The notes beneath the pieces were generated by a model. That model did not search any database. It was not told the origin of the DNA and saw only the letters and a list, made by a program, of their open reading frames with translations. Positions 21,131 through 29,891 of a DNA stretch of 64,000 nt are shown in pieces (position 1 is the first letter of the stretch; every line of letters starts with the position of its first letter). This DNA comes from Strigamia acuminata (lineage: Eukaryota > Arthropoda > Chilopoda > Geophilomorpha > Linotaeniidae), in NCBI GenBank assembly GCA_949358305.1, contig OX442324.1, forward strand, positions 4,780,001-4,844,000, in the 5' to 3' direction. The translations under genes were made by a program, and so were the position numbers.

Positions 21131-22250
21131 TTTATTGAAATAAAAATACACTATACAAAAAAAAAAAACCTTACAAATTTTTCCTTGAAAGGAAAATTAA
21201 TGGCAAATAAAACATTCAAGCGGGTTATAACGGACCATTTAAGGATAATCTCGGGTAAATATCCCCCTTGAGACTCCGCCGTTTTACCACACCCGGGACC
21301 CAGAGTGTGCCACGCTCTGGGCCCCCAAAAAGGATGTCCCACGATGTCTTCCTGATGTAACACTTTAACCTAAAAAGGAAAATTATAAGCAAAATCACAA
21401 AAGTGTATGAACATGAATGATAAAAATTATACAAAAGTGTGTGAACATGAATGATAAAAATTATACAAAAGTGTGTGAACATGAATGATAAAAATTATAC
21501 AAAAGTGTGAACATGAATAAAAAGTCTTCAAAATTGTAATTGAAAATAGAAATGACATTTGAAGTTCTTTTACGGTTTCTTGAATCTCTAAGTCGGTCTC
21601 ATATCGTCGTTCTAACTTGCAAGGTCGTCATTATCGGTTCCTATTTTTAAAAAAAATGTACAAATAACTAATAAAAACTTCCTGCTAAATGTAATGGTTT
21701 AACACTTAATGATAATATAATTGGATAAAATGTGCATACACTTATTAAATAGAAACTATGAAAACTACTAATTGTGTTCTCGCGTTAACTGCGTTGTGCA
21801 TCACGTAGCAAAAACTAAATGACTAAATAAAAAATAACTAAATTTCAACGCGAGTAAATTAACTACGGTAAGCGCAAAAACGTCTAATATTAAATTAAAT
21901 GAAAACAAGAAACTAAAAGAAAAAATAAAAGTCAAATTCGAATAAAACTTACCTCAGAACAGAACGCCGTGTGCTTCTCCTCCGGTCCGGAAAAAAACTA
22001 ATGAAAAACTTAGCGAAAACAGAAAGATGCAAAATAGCAAACGCCCCGTCATCGCATTTGAATAACCAATCAAAAAACACACAGATTTCTAGAAATAACG
22101 TCAAATTCTTGCCTATGCTGTCACCTAACGATAAAAATAAAAATATCACAAAAGAGTAGCTTTACAATTTACATGTATAATCACGGACCCGTGGTATAAT
22201 AAATATATACTATAAAAAGACGGAAGCTTGAACAGGACACAATAATAAAA
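21131..22250 (-). other. possible two-exon minus-strand transcript
   Basis: A donor (CTGAG|GTAAGT) at 21952, an acceptor (TTTTTTAG) at 21370 and a minus-strand AATAAA at 21131-21136 fit a two-exon transcript. The second exon could encode a short peptide with GHPFWGPRAWH and GPGCGKTAES, which I do not recognise. The 583-bp intron carries the 34-bp tandem array. Coding potential is doubtful. Confidence 0.28.
21399..21520. repeat. 34-bp tandem repeat, about 3.5 copies
   Basis: The unit begins AAAAGTGTGTGAACATGAAT and includes GATAAAAATTATAC. Copies are almost identical, and the last is truncated. Confidence 0.85.
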
Positions 22251-22637
22251 ACCAAAAACTACAATTTCACTACGTAATTACTTTCGAACTCGCTGTGAAC
22301 TTTAACTTGAATAATTAATACATTTAAAACAATTATTAAGAAATAAACAAAAACAAAAACAAAGAAAGACTCAACCCAACAAAAACAGCAACACTTGCCA
22401 CATTTTTTCTAAATTTTTTTTCTAAATCAAAACATTTATTTATTTATTTATTATTTATACTGCAATATACGAGACATATATCGAACATAGGTTCAACGAA
22501 TTTGAATCTTGTAATGATACAACACTGCTTGAAAGACTTATGTTTTATTTTTCATTCATTACAACATATAATCATATATTTTATGTACTTTATAATTTAA
22601 ATGCTATTCCATTCGCTCTAACATAGCGAATGCGAAT

Positions 22638-23444
22638 TTAAAAATTAAACGCGTCATCATTAAATTGGTCAAAACCACCACTACCACCACCACCAGACTT
22701 TGAACCACCACCGAAACCAGAAGCGTAACCACCAGCAGCGTAGCCACCACCACCACCACCACCTCCACCAGCAGGAGCACCGTAACCAGTCCCACCAAAC
22801 TGCGGAAACCCAGCCCCGAAAAGTTGCCCAAATCCACCGAACGGCGAAGATACACTCCCTCCTGACGGTTGAAGTCTGCCGCCGCTGCCGCCACTAACCT
22901 GTGAAGGACTTAATACCCTGATGCGAGGGGCGGACTCTTCATTCTCAAACTGCTGCTCTAAGGGAACTCTAACTATCTGTGCTCGTCCTCCTCCTTCCCC
23001 AGAGCTACGAACGTATACTGGTTGAGATCCGCCGCCACTGAGCTGTGCAGGATCTATTAACTTGTAACGAGGGGCGAAGTTTTCATCAGCTAAATCGTCT
23101 TTGGAAACTCGAATGATGTTTGGTCTTGATTCTCCAGAGCCTGGAACATATATTGGTCGAGACTCACCGCCAGCTACTCGAACTATCTGTGGTCGTGCGT
23201 CTCCAGAAGCAGAACCTGGGATATATATTTGTCCAGGTGCAGGTTGTAATCGTCCTAAGAGCCCATCATAATCAGGACGGTTGGCAGCGCGTTCAATAAC
23301 TTAGTAGAAACAGTTAATCATTTTCACTTTACGTATTCATTTTTTTCTCTCGATATACTCACATAGTTGTTGTTGTGCCTCGACACTGAAAACAATATAG
23401 TTAATTACTACTGTACAAATAAGCGAACATTTTGCAGCAATCAT
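22638..23444 (-). CDS. secreted Gly-rich protein (cuticle- or matrix-like)
   Basis: Two exons, 23363-23444 and 22638-23299, join in frame to 247 aa. Exon 1 is a signal peptide (MIAAKCSLICTVVINYIVFS, then VEAQQQ). The mature N-terminal two thirds contain repeated short motifs: (P/A)QIVRV or NIIRV preceded by SRP, IYVPGS, and FAPRYKLIDPAQLS versus SAPRIRVLSPSQVS. The C-terminal third is a Gly/Ser/Tyr/Phe run with a nine-Gly tract and ends GGFDQFNDDAFNF. This resembles arthropod low-complexity cuticular or secreted matrix proteins, but it lacks a Rebers-Riddiford chitin-binding consensus. The large exon has no internal Met, so ORF scanning would miss it. It opens the secreted-protein cluster that continues to 38.5 kb. 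Confidence 0.8.
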
Positions 23445-23922
23445 GATTTTTTTTTCTTTAGAGAAATCACACAGGACTGCACACACAGAGTTCTTAGTTA
23501 GCCGTGATTTACACGACAATATCCGGGTGATAAAACCCTAATATTATTTATAACATAATTTTATTAGTTATTGTATTCTTTTTAATAGGAAAAAAACAAT
23601 GCAAACTCGTGGCAAGCTTTCATCACTCCTAAAAAAAATACCGTAACAATAGTACAATGTCGACATTTTTCAAATATGTTTCGAAACATTTTATGACCTT
23701 GTAATTTATTAATCTCTTCACCGATCCAAGCGTACATCCGTAATTGACGTAATTTATTTTTAATCGTATTCCCCTCAAACAGCCTAAAACCTTGAATCGT
23801 AAACATAAAGAGTGATGTTTGCTTCAGCAGGGAAACAAAAAAGAATAGCAAAATGATGTTTTTAAAAATATTTTAATGTTTCTATTCAAAATAAGTTTAA
23901 ATAAATAAGTTACAATTAAATT

Positions 23923-24309
23923 TTAGTCGTGTTTTGCAGAACAATTCCATGTAGGACAACATTGGTCCTCCGAGTGAACGGGTTCGCAGTCTTCGTAAGC
24001 AGCGAATGGACAATCAATTCGAGCGCAAGACAAATCGCTCGGAGTTGTCCATCCGATCCTACAAATGCAATGTAAACACACGTCTTCTTCAACAGGAATT
24101 ACTTCCCCACCTTTGTAGTTTCTACCTTTGTAGGTGCAGTTAACTGTAAACAAAACATTTCCATTGCATTTCCATTCCATCTACTGCAATTATCACGTTT
24201 GCTCACCTGATTCATCAATTTCCAGCTCATCATCATCATCATCATTGCCAAAAACAGTCGATAACAAAAGAGAGAGAAAGAAGAGATGGAGAAAACGGTC
24301 ATGGGCCAT
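23923..24309 (-). CDS. small secreted VWC-domain protein
   Basis: Two exons, 24207-24309 and 23923-24143, join to 107 aa. A signal peptide (MAHDRFLHLFFLSLLLSTVFG) precedes an acidic NDDDDDELEIDE stretch. One VWC-type domain follows: CTYKGRNYKGGEVIP, CLHCICRIGW, CARIDCPF, and the paired-Cys end QCCPTWNC. Arthropod single-VWC proteins are often induced by infection or nutrition, but no specific role can be read here. A TATA-like ATATAAAGT (minus strand) lies at 24346-24354, about 40 bp upstream of the ATG. The domain resembles the first domain of the 35.3-kb gene (FGGKEYSLGERI, then CCPELIC), so the two are probably related by duplication in this cluster. Confidence 0.88.
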
Positions 24310-24345
24310 TTCAATAGGCGAGCGTTACTAAGTGAAATGAGGTCG

Positions 24346-24354
24346 ACTTTATAT
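24346..24354 (-). promoter_or_regulatory. TATA box of the VWC-protein gene
   Basis: Minus-strand ATATAAAGT, 37 bp upstream of the start codon at 24309, so the 5' leader would be very short. Confidence 0.45.
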
Positions 24355-24636
24355 TTGTGATATTTATAAGCAATAAATGACCTCGATTTGTATCATAAAT
24401 CCATATTGTGTGATTGATAAGTTCGTTTTTCTACACTAAATAATTGTATGTCAAAACCCATAACATAGAAAATAAATATGACGTGTAACACAAATAAGGC
24501 TGCTGCACCCAATATTTGCACACAACACTTGCACAATTCAAACCAGTTTCTCTTGCAGAGATAAATGTGGGACTAAACAACTAAAAACCCATTTCATTAA
24601 ATTTTATTCAAAACAAAATCACGACAAATTACACGA

Positions 24637-25662
24637 TCAATCACATTTACATTCCGGACAAATTTTATTGTCGACAAACTCCAACTTGCAAGGCGCTTCG
24701 CACGTTGGCAAAGCTTTACTGCATTTTGGACGAGGTGGAGTGGGACGAATTAGAGGATGATTTTCAGCAGTGCAACGACAAGTTGCAACTCCATCGTTGA
24801 CCAAACAACCGCAATCTTGTGGACATTTCTTCCGACACAAATCGCCATCGCTTTCTTTCACATCTCTCTTGCCAGGCGGAGGTGGCGGAGGTGCTCTGGG
24901 CGGCATGGGTGTTGCGGGACGGATTAGTGGATGATTTTCAGCAGTGCAACGACAAGTTGCAACTCCATCGTTGACCAAACAACCGCAATCTTGTGGACAT
25001 TTCTTCCGACACAAATCGCCATCGCTTTCTTTCACATCTCTCTTGCTAGGCGGAGGTGGTGCAGGCGGCATGGGTGTTTCGGGACGGATTAGTGGATGAT
25101 TTTCGGCAGTGCAATGACAAGTTGCGGTTCCATTTTCTACCAAACAACCGCAATCTTGTGGACACTTCTTCCGGCACAAATCGCCATCGCTCTCAGTCGT
25201 TTCGTCTTCTTTCACGTCTCTCTTGCTAGGCAGATGCGCCGGGGTGGTTGGGGCGGGTGGCGTCGGTGGGGCGGTCCGGATTAGCGGATGATTTTCGGCA
25301 GTGCAATGACAAGTTGCAGTTCCATTTTCGACCATACAACCGCAATCTTGTGGGCATGTCTTGCGACACAAGTCGCCGTCGTTCATGGGCGGCTCGTCTT
25401 CGCTGACATCTCTCTTGCTAGGCGGAGATGGAGGAGGCGGCAACTCCGCAAACGGATTTTCGCTGCAGTCGCACAAAACACATCCGTTTCCGTCTACGCC
25501 GGTCATTCCACAATCCTGTGGGCACTCGCTCGAACATTGCTCTAGTTACAACAAACAAATCGACGGTTTCATTATAATAAGTTGATTGTAACGATTATGG
25601 TTCTTACCTTGTTCTGCCGATGCAACGAGAAGCGAAAACGCAAGTAGGATGAGAAACTTCAT
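24637..25662 (-). CDS. secreted Cys-rich tandem-repeat precursor with Lys-Arg cleavage sites
   Basis: Exons 25608-25662 (signal peptide MKFLILLAFSLLVASA) and 24637-25541 join to 319 aa. The first module (CSSECPQDCG, then DGNGCVLCDC) and the last (CEAPCKLEF, then CPECKC) look like antistasin-type protease-inhibitor motifs. Between them are four modules with the spacing C-x3-C-x3-C-x-C-x8-C-x-C (LCRKKCPQDCGCLVNDG, VATCRC) ending TAENHPLIR. Each module is preceded by a Pro-rich linker and KRDV, so Lys-Arg convertase sites could release separate six-Cys peptides. One linker reads PPPPPGKRD, a Gly that could be amidated. The two 3'-most modules are nearly identical, showing recent duplication. Family assignment to antistasin is tentative. 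Confidence 0.83.
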
Positions 25663-25715
25663 TGCGAATGGTAGTTTCTGCAGTGAAACTAAAGCAGTGT
25701 CTTGTCTGCATTGGG

Positions 25716-25722
25716 CTTATAT
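25716..25722 (-). promoter_or_regulatory. TATA box of the Cys-rich precursor gene
   Basis: Minus-strand ATATAAG, 54 bp upstream of the start codon at 25662, leaving room for a short leader. Confidence 0.45.
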
Positions 25723-26629
25723 TGCCAACATGTTTGCAGTGCTCACAAGCCCCGGGCTGCTTTTTACGTGACATTTTTATGCTTTTTTTTGTTGCAAATT
25801 TATGCTCGGCCTTCACTAAAAATCCGCTTCTGTCCAGCCAATAAATGCAAATGGTCTTAAGTTGGTTTTTATAACTTTATATAATAAATATTAAATGTTG
25901 GAATTTTTTTATGTTTATTCTTATTCTATTCTGATAGGATTTGCAAATATCAAAGTTTATGCGCGTACCACACAAGGAAGTCATTTCCTTTATTAGCAAA
26001 AAACAAGCAGAAAAAGATAAGCAAACATGAGTATCACAGCTACTTTATATGGACAATATCAACTTTGACTCGTTTAGAATATTTTTCAGGCAATTACACA
26101 CGCCACTCCTTCTTTATTACCACACTTGGAAGTAAAAAGGAGTGAAGTATGCAAATGGACGAAAAATATTGTAAACAAATATAAACTTTTGTAAATTTCT
26201 TCAGAAGAAGTTCCATAACTCACAAATGCGTGTGAAACGCTCACACAGATACATCCCCGCCACATGACTCGTTCTTCTGTCAATAATTAATAATAATCAA
26301 ATAATGGTCATTATTGAAACTTGTTCAAGTTTTGACATACGTAGAACTACGTCCCAAGAGGACAGTTTTTTTTGGCGGAAATGTAAACTAGCACTAGCAC
26401 ACATTTCCCATCAAGAGATGGCGCTCAAACAACCCGGGGAATCAACTATGTATCAACAACCCAATCCGCACAGACATATTTCTCACTTCTCTCAGGGCAG
26501 ACCAAGACTGATAGCAAACACACCAACAAACGACAACAACAACTCCTAGCGTCACTCCTGCCATAATGTTGCGGTATAATAACTACTATGCCACTCTGCA
26601 AATTATTTTGTTTACAATTGATTGAGTTA
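25723..26629. other. intergenic, nothing recognised
   Basis: AT-rich sequence with short chance ORFs on both strands, none with recognisable domains or splice support. Confidence 0.5.
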
Positions 26630-27110
26630 GAAATATTTATCAAGTCTAAAACGTTTTACAAAATCAGGACTAAAAACCCTTTTCCTGTAGCCACTGCATC
26701 CGCAACCGTGTTGTTTTATTTATTTATTTACGATTATCTTCTCATGAGATTCAGTAATATTTACGTCAGGGAACCCGTGCATTAGTTTCTTTACTGCTAG
26801 ACTCTGCACCTCTTCTTCTGTTTGCAGTTCAGGAGATGGTGTTTCGCTAAAAACTCTCTAGAACTAGAAACTTGTACCCAGGTGATTCATCACTGCTTAA
26901 ATCTTTAAATCTACATCTGTAATATATTTTCACTTCTTTTGCTTTGAAAATGTTGTTCTCTGCTAATCGAGGACGAGGAACTGTGCTCTGAATACAATTA
27001 ATTTATTAAAATCATTTAACTATACTCAGATTCAAATATTGCAAATTACTATCACCTGCACTATCAAATGCAAACATGGAAACAAAAAAAAAATTTAAAA
27101 ACTTTCAAAC
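26630..27110 (-). pseudogene. decayed copy of the SSSEES precursor gene
   Basis: The sequence aligns by eye to both ends of the gene at 28.2-29.2 kb. The 3' end matches (AAACGTTTTA, then CCTGTAGCCACTGCATCC). So does the 5' half, including the acceptor and intron (ACAATTAATTTATTAAAATC). The tandem SSSEES array is lost apart from scraps near 26795-26810, and the signal-peptide exon is missing. No reading frame survives. It passes directly into a copy of the promoter of the 35.3-kb gene. Confidence 0.78.
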
Positions 27111-27755
27111 CAACAATAAGAGATATTTCATGTTTCCGACCATTATCTTGGTCACTGCTAATTATTCTAATATTTACTTTCCTTTACATCCTCATTTCTT
27201 TTTATAGGTTAATGTTATGCTTCACTCGTGACTCAATTGCTCGTGGCAATTTTTCATAATAAATTTTCATGATGTAAACAAACCAGTTCAAATTTTTGCA
27301 AACCAAAACTGACAACTGACCAAATCTGACCTAAACATCATCAAGGTGGTCAGGGTCCAGATGGAAAAGATAAACACAATGTCTGATACTGGAAAACAAT
27401 ATTGACATCAGTGCACTTGACTTTCAATCAATGAAATAAACTTTGTTTTGTTTTAAAAGAAAAAATCAATCAGTGTTCTGTTTCATTTAATTAGTAACTC
27501 AAAATTGTTTCACGTAGGTATCAGAGAATTTGCACAAATTGACTGTTTTATAAATACTGTTGAATCAGATGGCATCAGAAATTCGAAGAAAGAAAGCAGA
27601 TAACCATAAAAGCTGTCAGGTTTTGAGTTCAAGGATATTGTGTCTATATCCTATCCATACATTTATTACATTTCCCTCAAGCTGAAATTTTACTAGGATG
27701 ATCTTAGCTGGAAACTTGAGTCATTCCACGGCCTGAAACAACAAGCAAAACAATG
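27095..27755 (+). repeat. partial duplicate of the 5' flank of the 35.3-kb secreted gene
   Basis: This matches 34590-35351 along its length, for example ACCAACAATAAGA, CTGTCAGGTTTTGAGTTCAA, TCAAGCTGAAATTTTACTAG and CCACGGCCTGAA. The similarity stops at the ATG of the intact gene: here CAAAACAATG is followed by unrelated sequence. It is a promoter copy without its gene. Confidence 0.8.
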
Positions 27756-28222
27756 GGTGCGTTCAATGTTTCGGTTTATGCCGTTTATGCCGTTTATAAA
27801 AGCGGTTAAAACAGTACACAAAAATGTGCCTAACCGTGAATGTTTTCCTTTTTAGGCCCATTTGTTGTATCGTTTTTGCGTCGCAATCGCGCGAGTATAG
27901 GTGCATAAAAATTCCTTTTCTTTCATTTAACCAATGAATTGTGGTTGTGCTCCCCTTATTTAAACATAATTTAGCATTTACTCACATTGATGATCTCACT
28001 GATGATCTTGCGTCAATATCAATGCTGTAGCCTCTCAATCACCGTACTTCCCGGGATAAAGCGTAAATAAGCTTATGTACAAGTGTGTATTGTAATACAT
28101 CCATTAATAACAATGAAATATAAGTCATTATTCAAACTTTTATTAAATTTTTTATTTCATTTTTACATCAATTTCCAGATATCAAAACAATTGACTAACT
28201 TGGAAATAATTATTAAAATCGG
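27756..28222. other. intergenic, nothing recognised
   Basis: Contains a short GCCGTTTAT triple repeat near 27780 but no supported gene. The poly(A) region of the minus-strand gene lies near 28130-28150. Confidence 0.45.
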
Positions 28223-29166
28223 TCAGTAATCAAGTCTGAAACGTTTTAGAAAATAAGATCTAAAGTCCCTTTTTCCTGTGGCTGCTGCATTCTCAACTGC
28301 ATTTCTTCTTTCCCTTGTGCTTTGAGTATTACAGTAAACTACTTCTACAGTTGTTGGATTCTCAGTAGATCCTACACGACTTGCATCAGTTGTTTTTTCA
28401 TTAGATTCTTCACTGCTAGAAACTGCATCCCTCCTCCTCCTACTTGGACTTGCATCAGTTGTTGTTTCATTAGATTCTTCACTGCTAGAAACTGCATCCC
28501 TCCTCCTCCTACTTGGACTTGCATCAGTTGTTGTTTCATTAGATTCTTCACTGCTAGAAACTGCATCCCTCCTTCTTCTACTTGCACTTGCAGCAGTTGA
28601 TGGTTCATTAGATTCTTCACTGCTAGAAACTGCATTTCTTCTTTCCCTTGTGCTTTGAGTATTACAGTAAACTACTTCTACAGTTGTTGGATTCTCAGTA
28701 GATCCTACACCTCTTGCATCAGTTGTTTTTTCATTAGATTCTTCACTGCTAGAAACTGCATCCCTCCTCCTCCTACTTGGACTTGCATCAGTTGTTGTTT
28801 CATTAGATTCTTCACTGCTAGAAACTGCATCCCTCCTCCTCCTACTTGGACTTGCAGCAGTTGATGGTTCATTAGATTCTTCACTACTTGAAACTGCAGC
28901 TCTTCTTACCACGTTTTTCTTGTACTCAGGTGATTCATCACTGCTTAAATCCACATCTGTAAAATATTTTGCGCTTCTTTTGCTTTGAATATGTTCTCCA
29001 TTAGTTGAGGACGAGGAACTATGCTCTAAATACAATTAATTTATTAAAATCATTTAACTATAGACCTACCGAGATTGAAATATTGTAAATTAGTATCACC
29101 TGCACAATTAAATGCAAAACTGCAAACAAAAAATACTGCGAAAACTGTCACAAATTTCCCTGCCAT
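28223..29166 (-). CDS. secreted SSSEES tandem-repeat precursor with polybasic cleavage sites
   Basis: Exons 29100-29166 and 28223-29025 join in frame to 289 aa. Exon 1 is a signal peptide (MAGKFVTVFAVFFVCSFAF). The mature part has seven copies of a unit whose core is AVSSSEESNE. Most units are 23 residues ending in RRRR, a furin-type site. Two longer units carry STENPTTVEVVYCNTQ and end RERR. The order is two short units plus a long one, then three short units plus a long one, a higher-order duplication. SSSEE is the casein-type cluster phosphorylated on S-x-E by secretory-pathway kinases, and such clusters bind calcium. Cleavage would release near-identical acidic phosphopeptides. I know no family with this layout. 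A TATA-like GTTATATAAC is at 29216. Confidence 0.82.
28370..28910. repeat. 69-bp coding tandem array in two higher-order blocks
   Basis: Seven units are present; the exact unit is 69 bp (23 codons), and two blocks each end in a longer unit. Nucleotide identity between units is very high, including synonymous sites, which indicates recent expansion or gene conversion. Confidence 0.88.
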
Positions 29167-29215
29167 TTTGATGAATGTTACAATCCGGAGTGTATAACAG
29201 ACTACTAAACCAGCA

Positions 29216-29225
29216 GTTATATAAC
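29216..29225 (-). promoter_or_regulatory. TATA box of the SSSEES precursor gene
   Basis: Palindromic GTTATATAAC, 50 bp upstream of the ATG at 29166. Confidence 0.45.
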
Positions 29226-29492
29226 ATCTGAGCCAAATGTGTATCCTTGATGTTTGAACCTTTCATTTATAAAAATATAAAAATTTCTTTTCCTAAGTGA
29301 ACGCTTGGTCTTGCAATTGCAATTTGATAAGAATTTCTCAACATTTCATCAAGATCAATGTCAAAGTACCATATTTTGACGTTATGTATACTAGTAATAT
29401 GTGAACATTCAATTCAAAGCTCCCTTACTGCTAATTTTCAAATGATTGAAAACAATATAAGCTTAGTTAATTAAAATTCACTGTTTGCTTCA

Positions 29493-29671
29493 TGTTGGAA
29501 TGTTTTATACGTCATCTCGGCATGATGTTTTGTATTGGACCACCCACTGGTCACTCCCTTTCCCCTTCACCCTTCACTTCCTGTCCTACTAGAATAAACG
29601 CTAGTCGCAGCACAAGTTGCTCTGCGACCTAAAATATATATATCTACATAAATCTAACTCATCCACCATCA
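29493..29671 (+). repeat. 5' LTR of the copia element
   Basis: 179 bp, TGTTGG at the start and CCATCA at the end. It matches the 3' LTR without difference by eye and contains an AATAAA near 29592. Confidence 0.95.
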
Positions 29672-29891
29672 GGTTATGGGTCCAACACCTGCATACACTA
29701 CGCAACAGTGAGTTACGAACATTTTTCCCGAAAAATCGCAAAAATACATCAAAAATCGAAAAGTCAAGCCGTGAACGAGCGACCACGTGTACACCCGAGC
29801 CGAGAAAGTGCATCAAGCCACATCAAGCCGTGTAACCACAAAACGCAATTCAGTGCCAGGCAAATATTTTTGAACTTTTGAAAAACGAAAA

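Larger units (their letters stand above)
19666..22637. other. 3-kb region without a convincing coding gene
   Basis: AT-rich sequence between the acidic coiled-coil gene and the Gly-rich secreted gene. I find no conserved protein. It holds two possible spliced transcripts, a near-duplicate intronic segment, a perfect hairpin and a 34-bp tandem array, each listed separately. Confidence 0.5.

Noticed and set aside
21151-21363. Peptide with GPGCGKTAES as a P-loop
   Set aside because: The order does not fit G-x4-GK-S/T and the frame is short; not called as an ATPase.
26304-26549. 81-aa ORF rich in Gln/Asn/His
   Set aside because: No domain, no splice sites, in a gene-free stretch; looks like chance.
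28322-28635. Repeat-containing ORFs in other frames of the SSSEES array
   Set aside because: Periodic only because the array unit is a multiple of three; no start context or signal peptide.
29488-29492. Reading the copia element as a nested or solo LTR
   Set aside because: Full internal region, primer site, polypurine tract and matching target duplication show one complete element.
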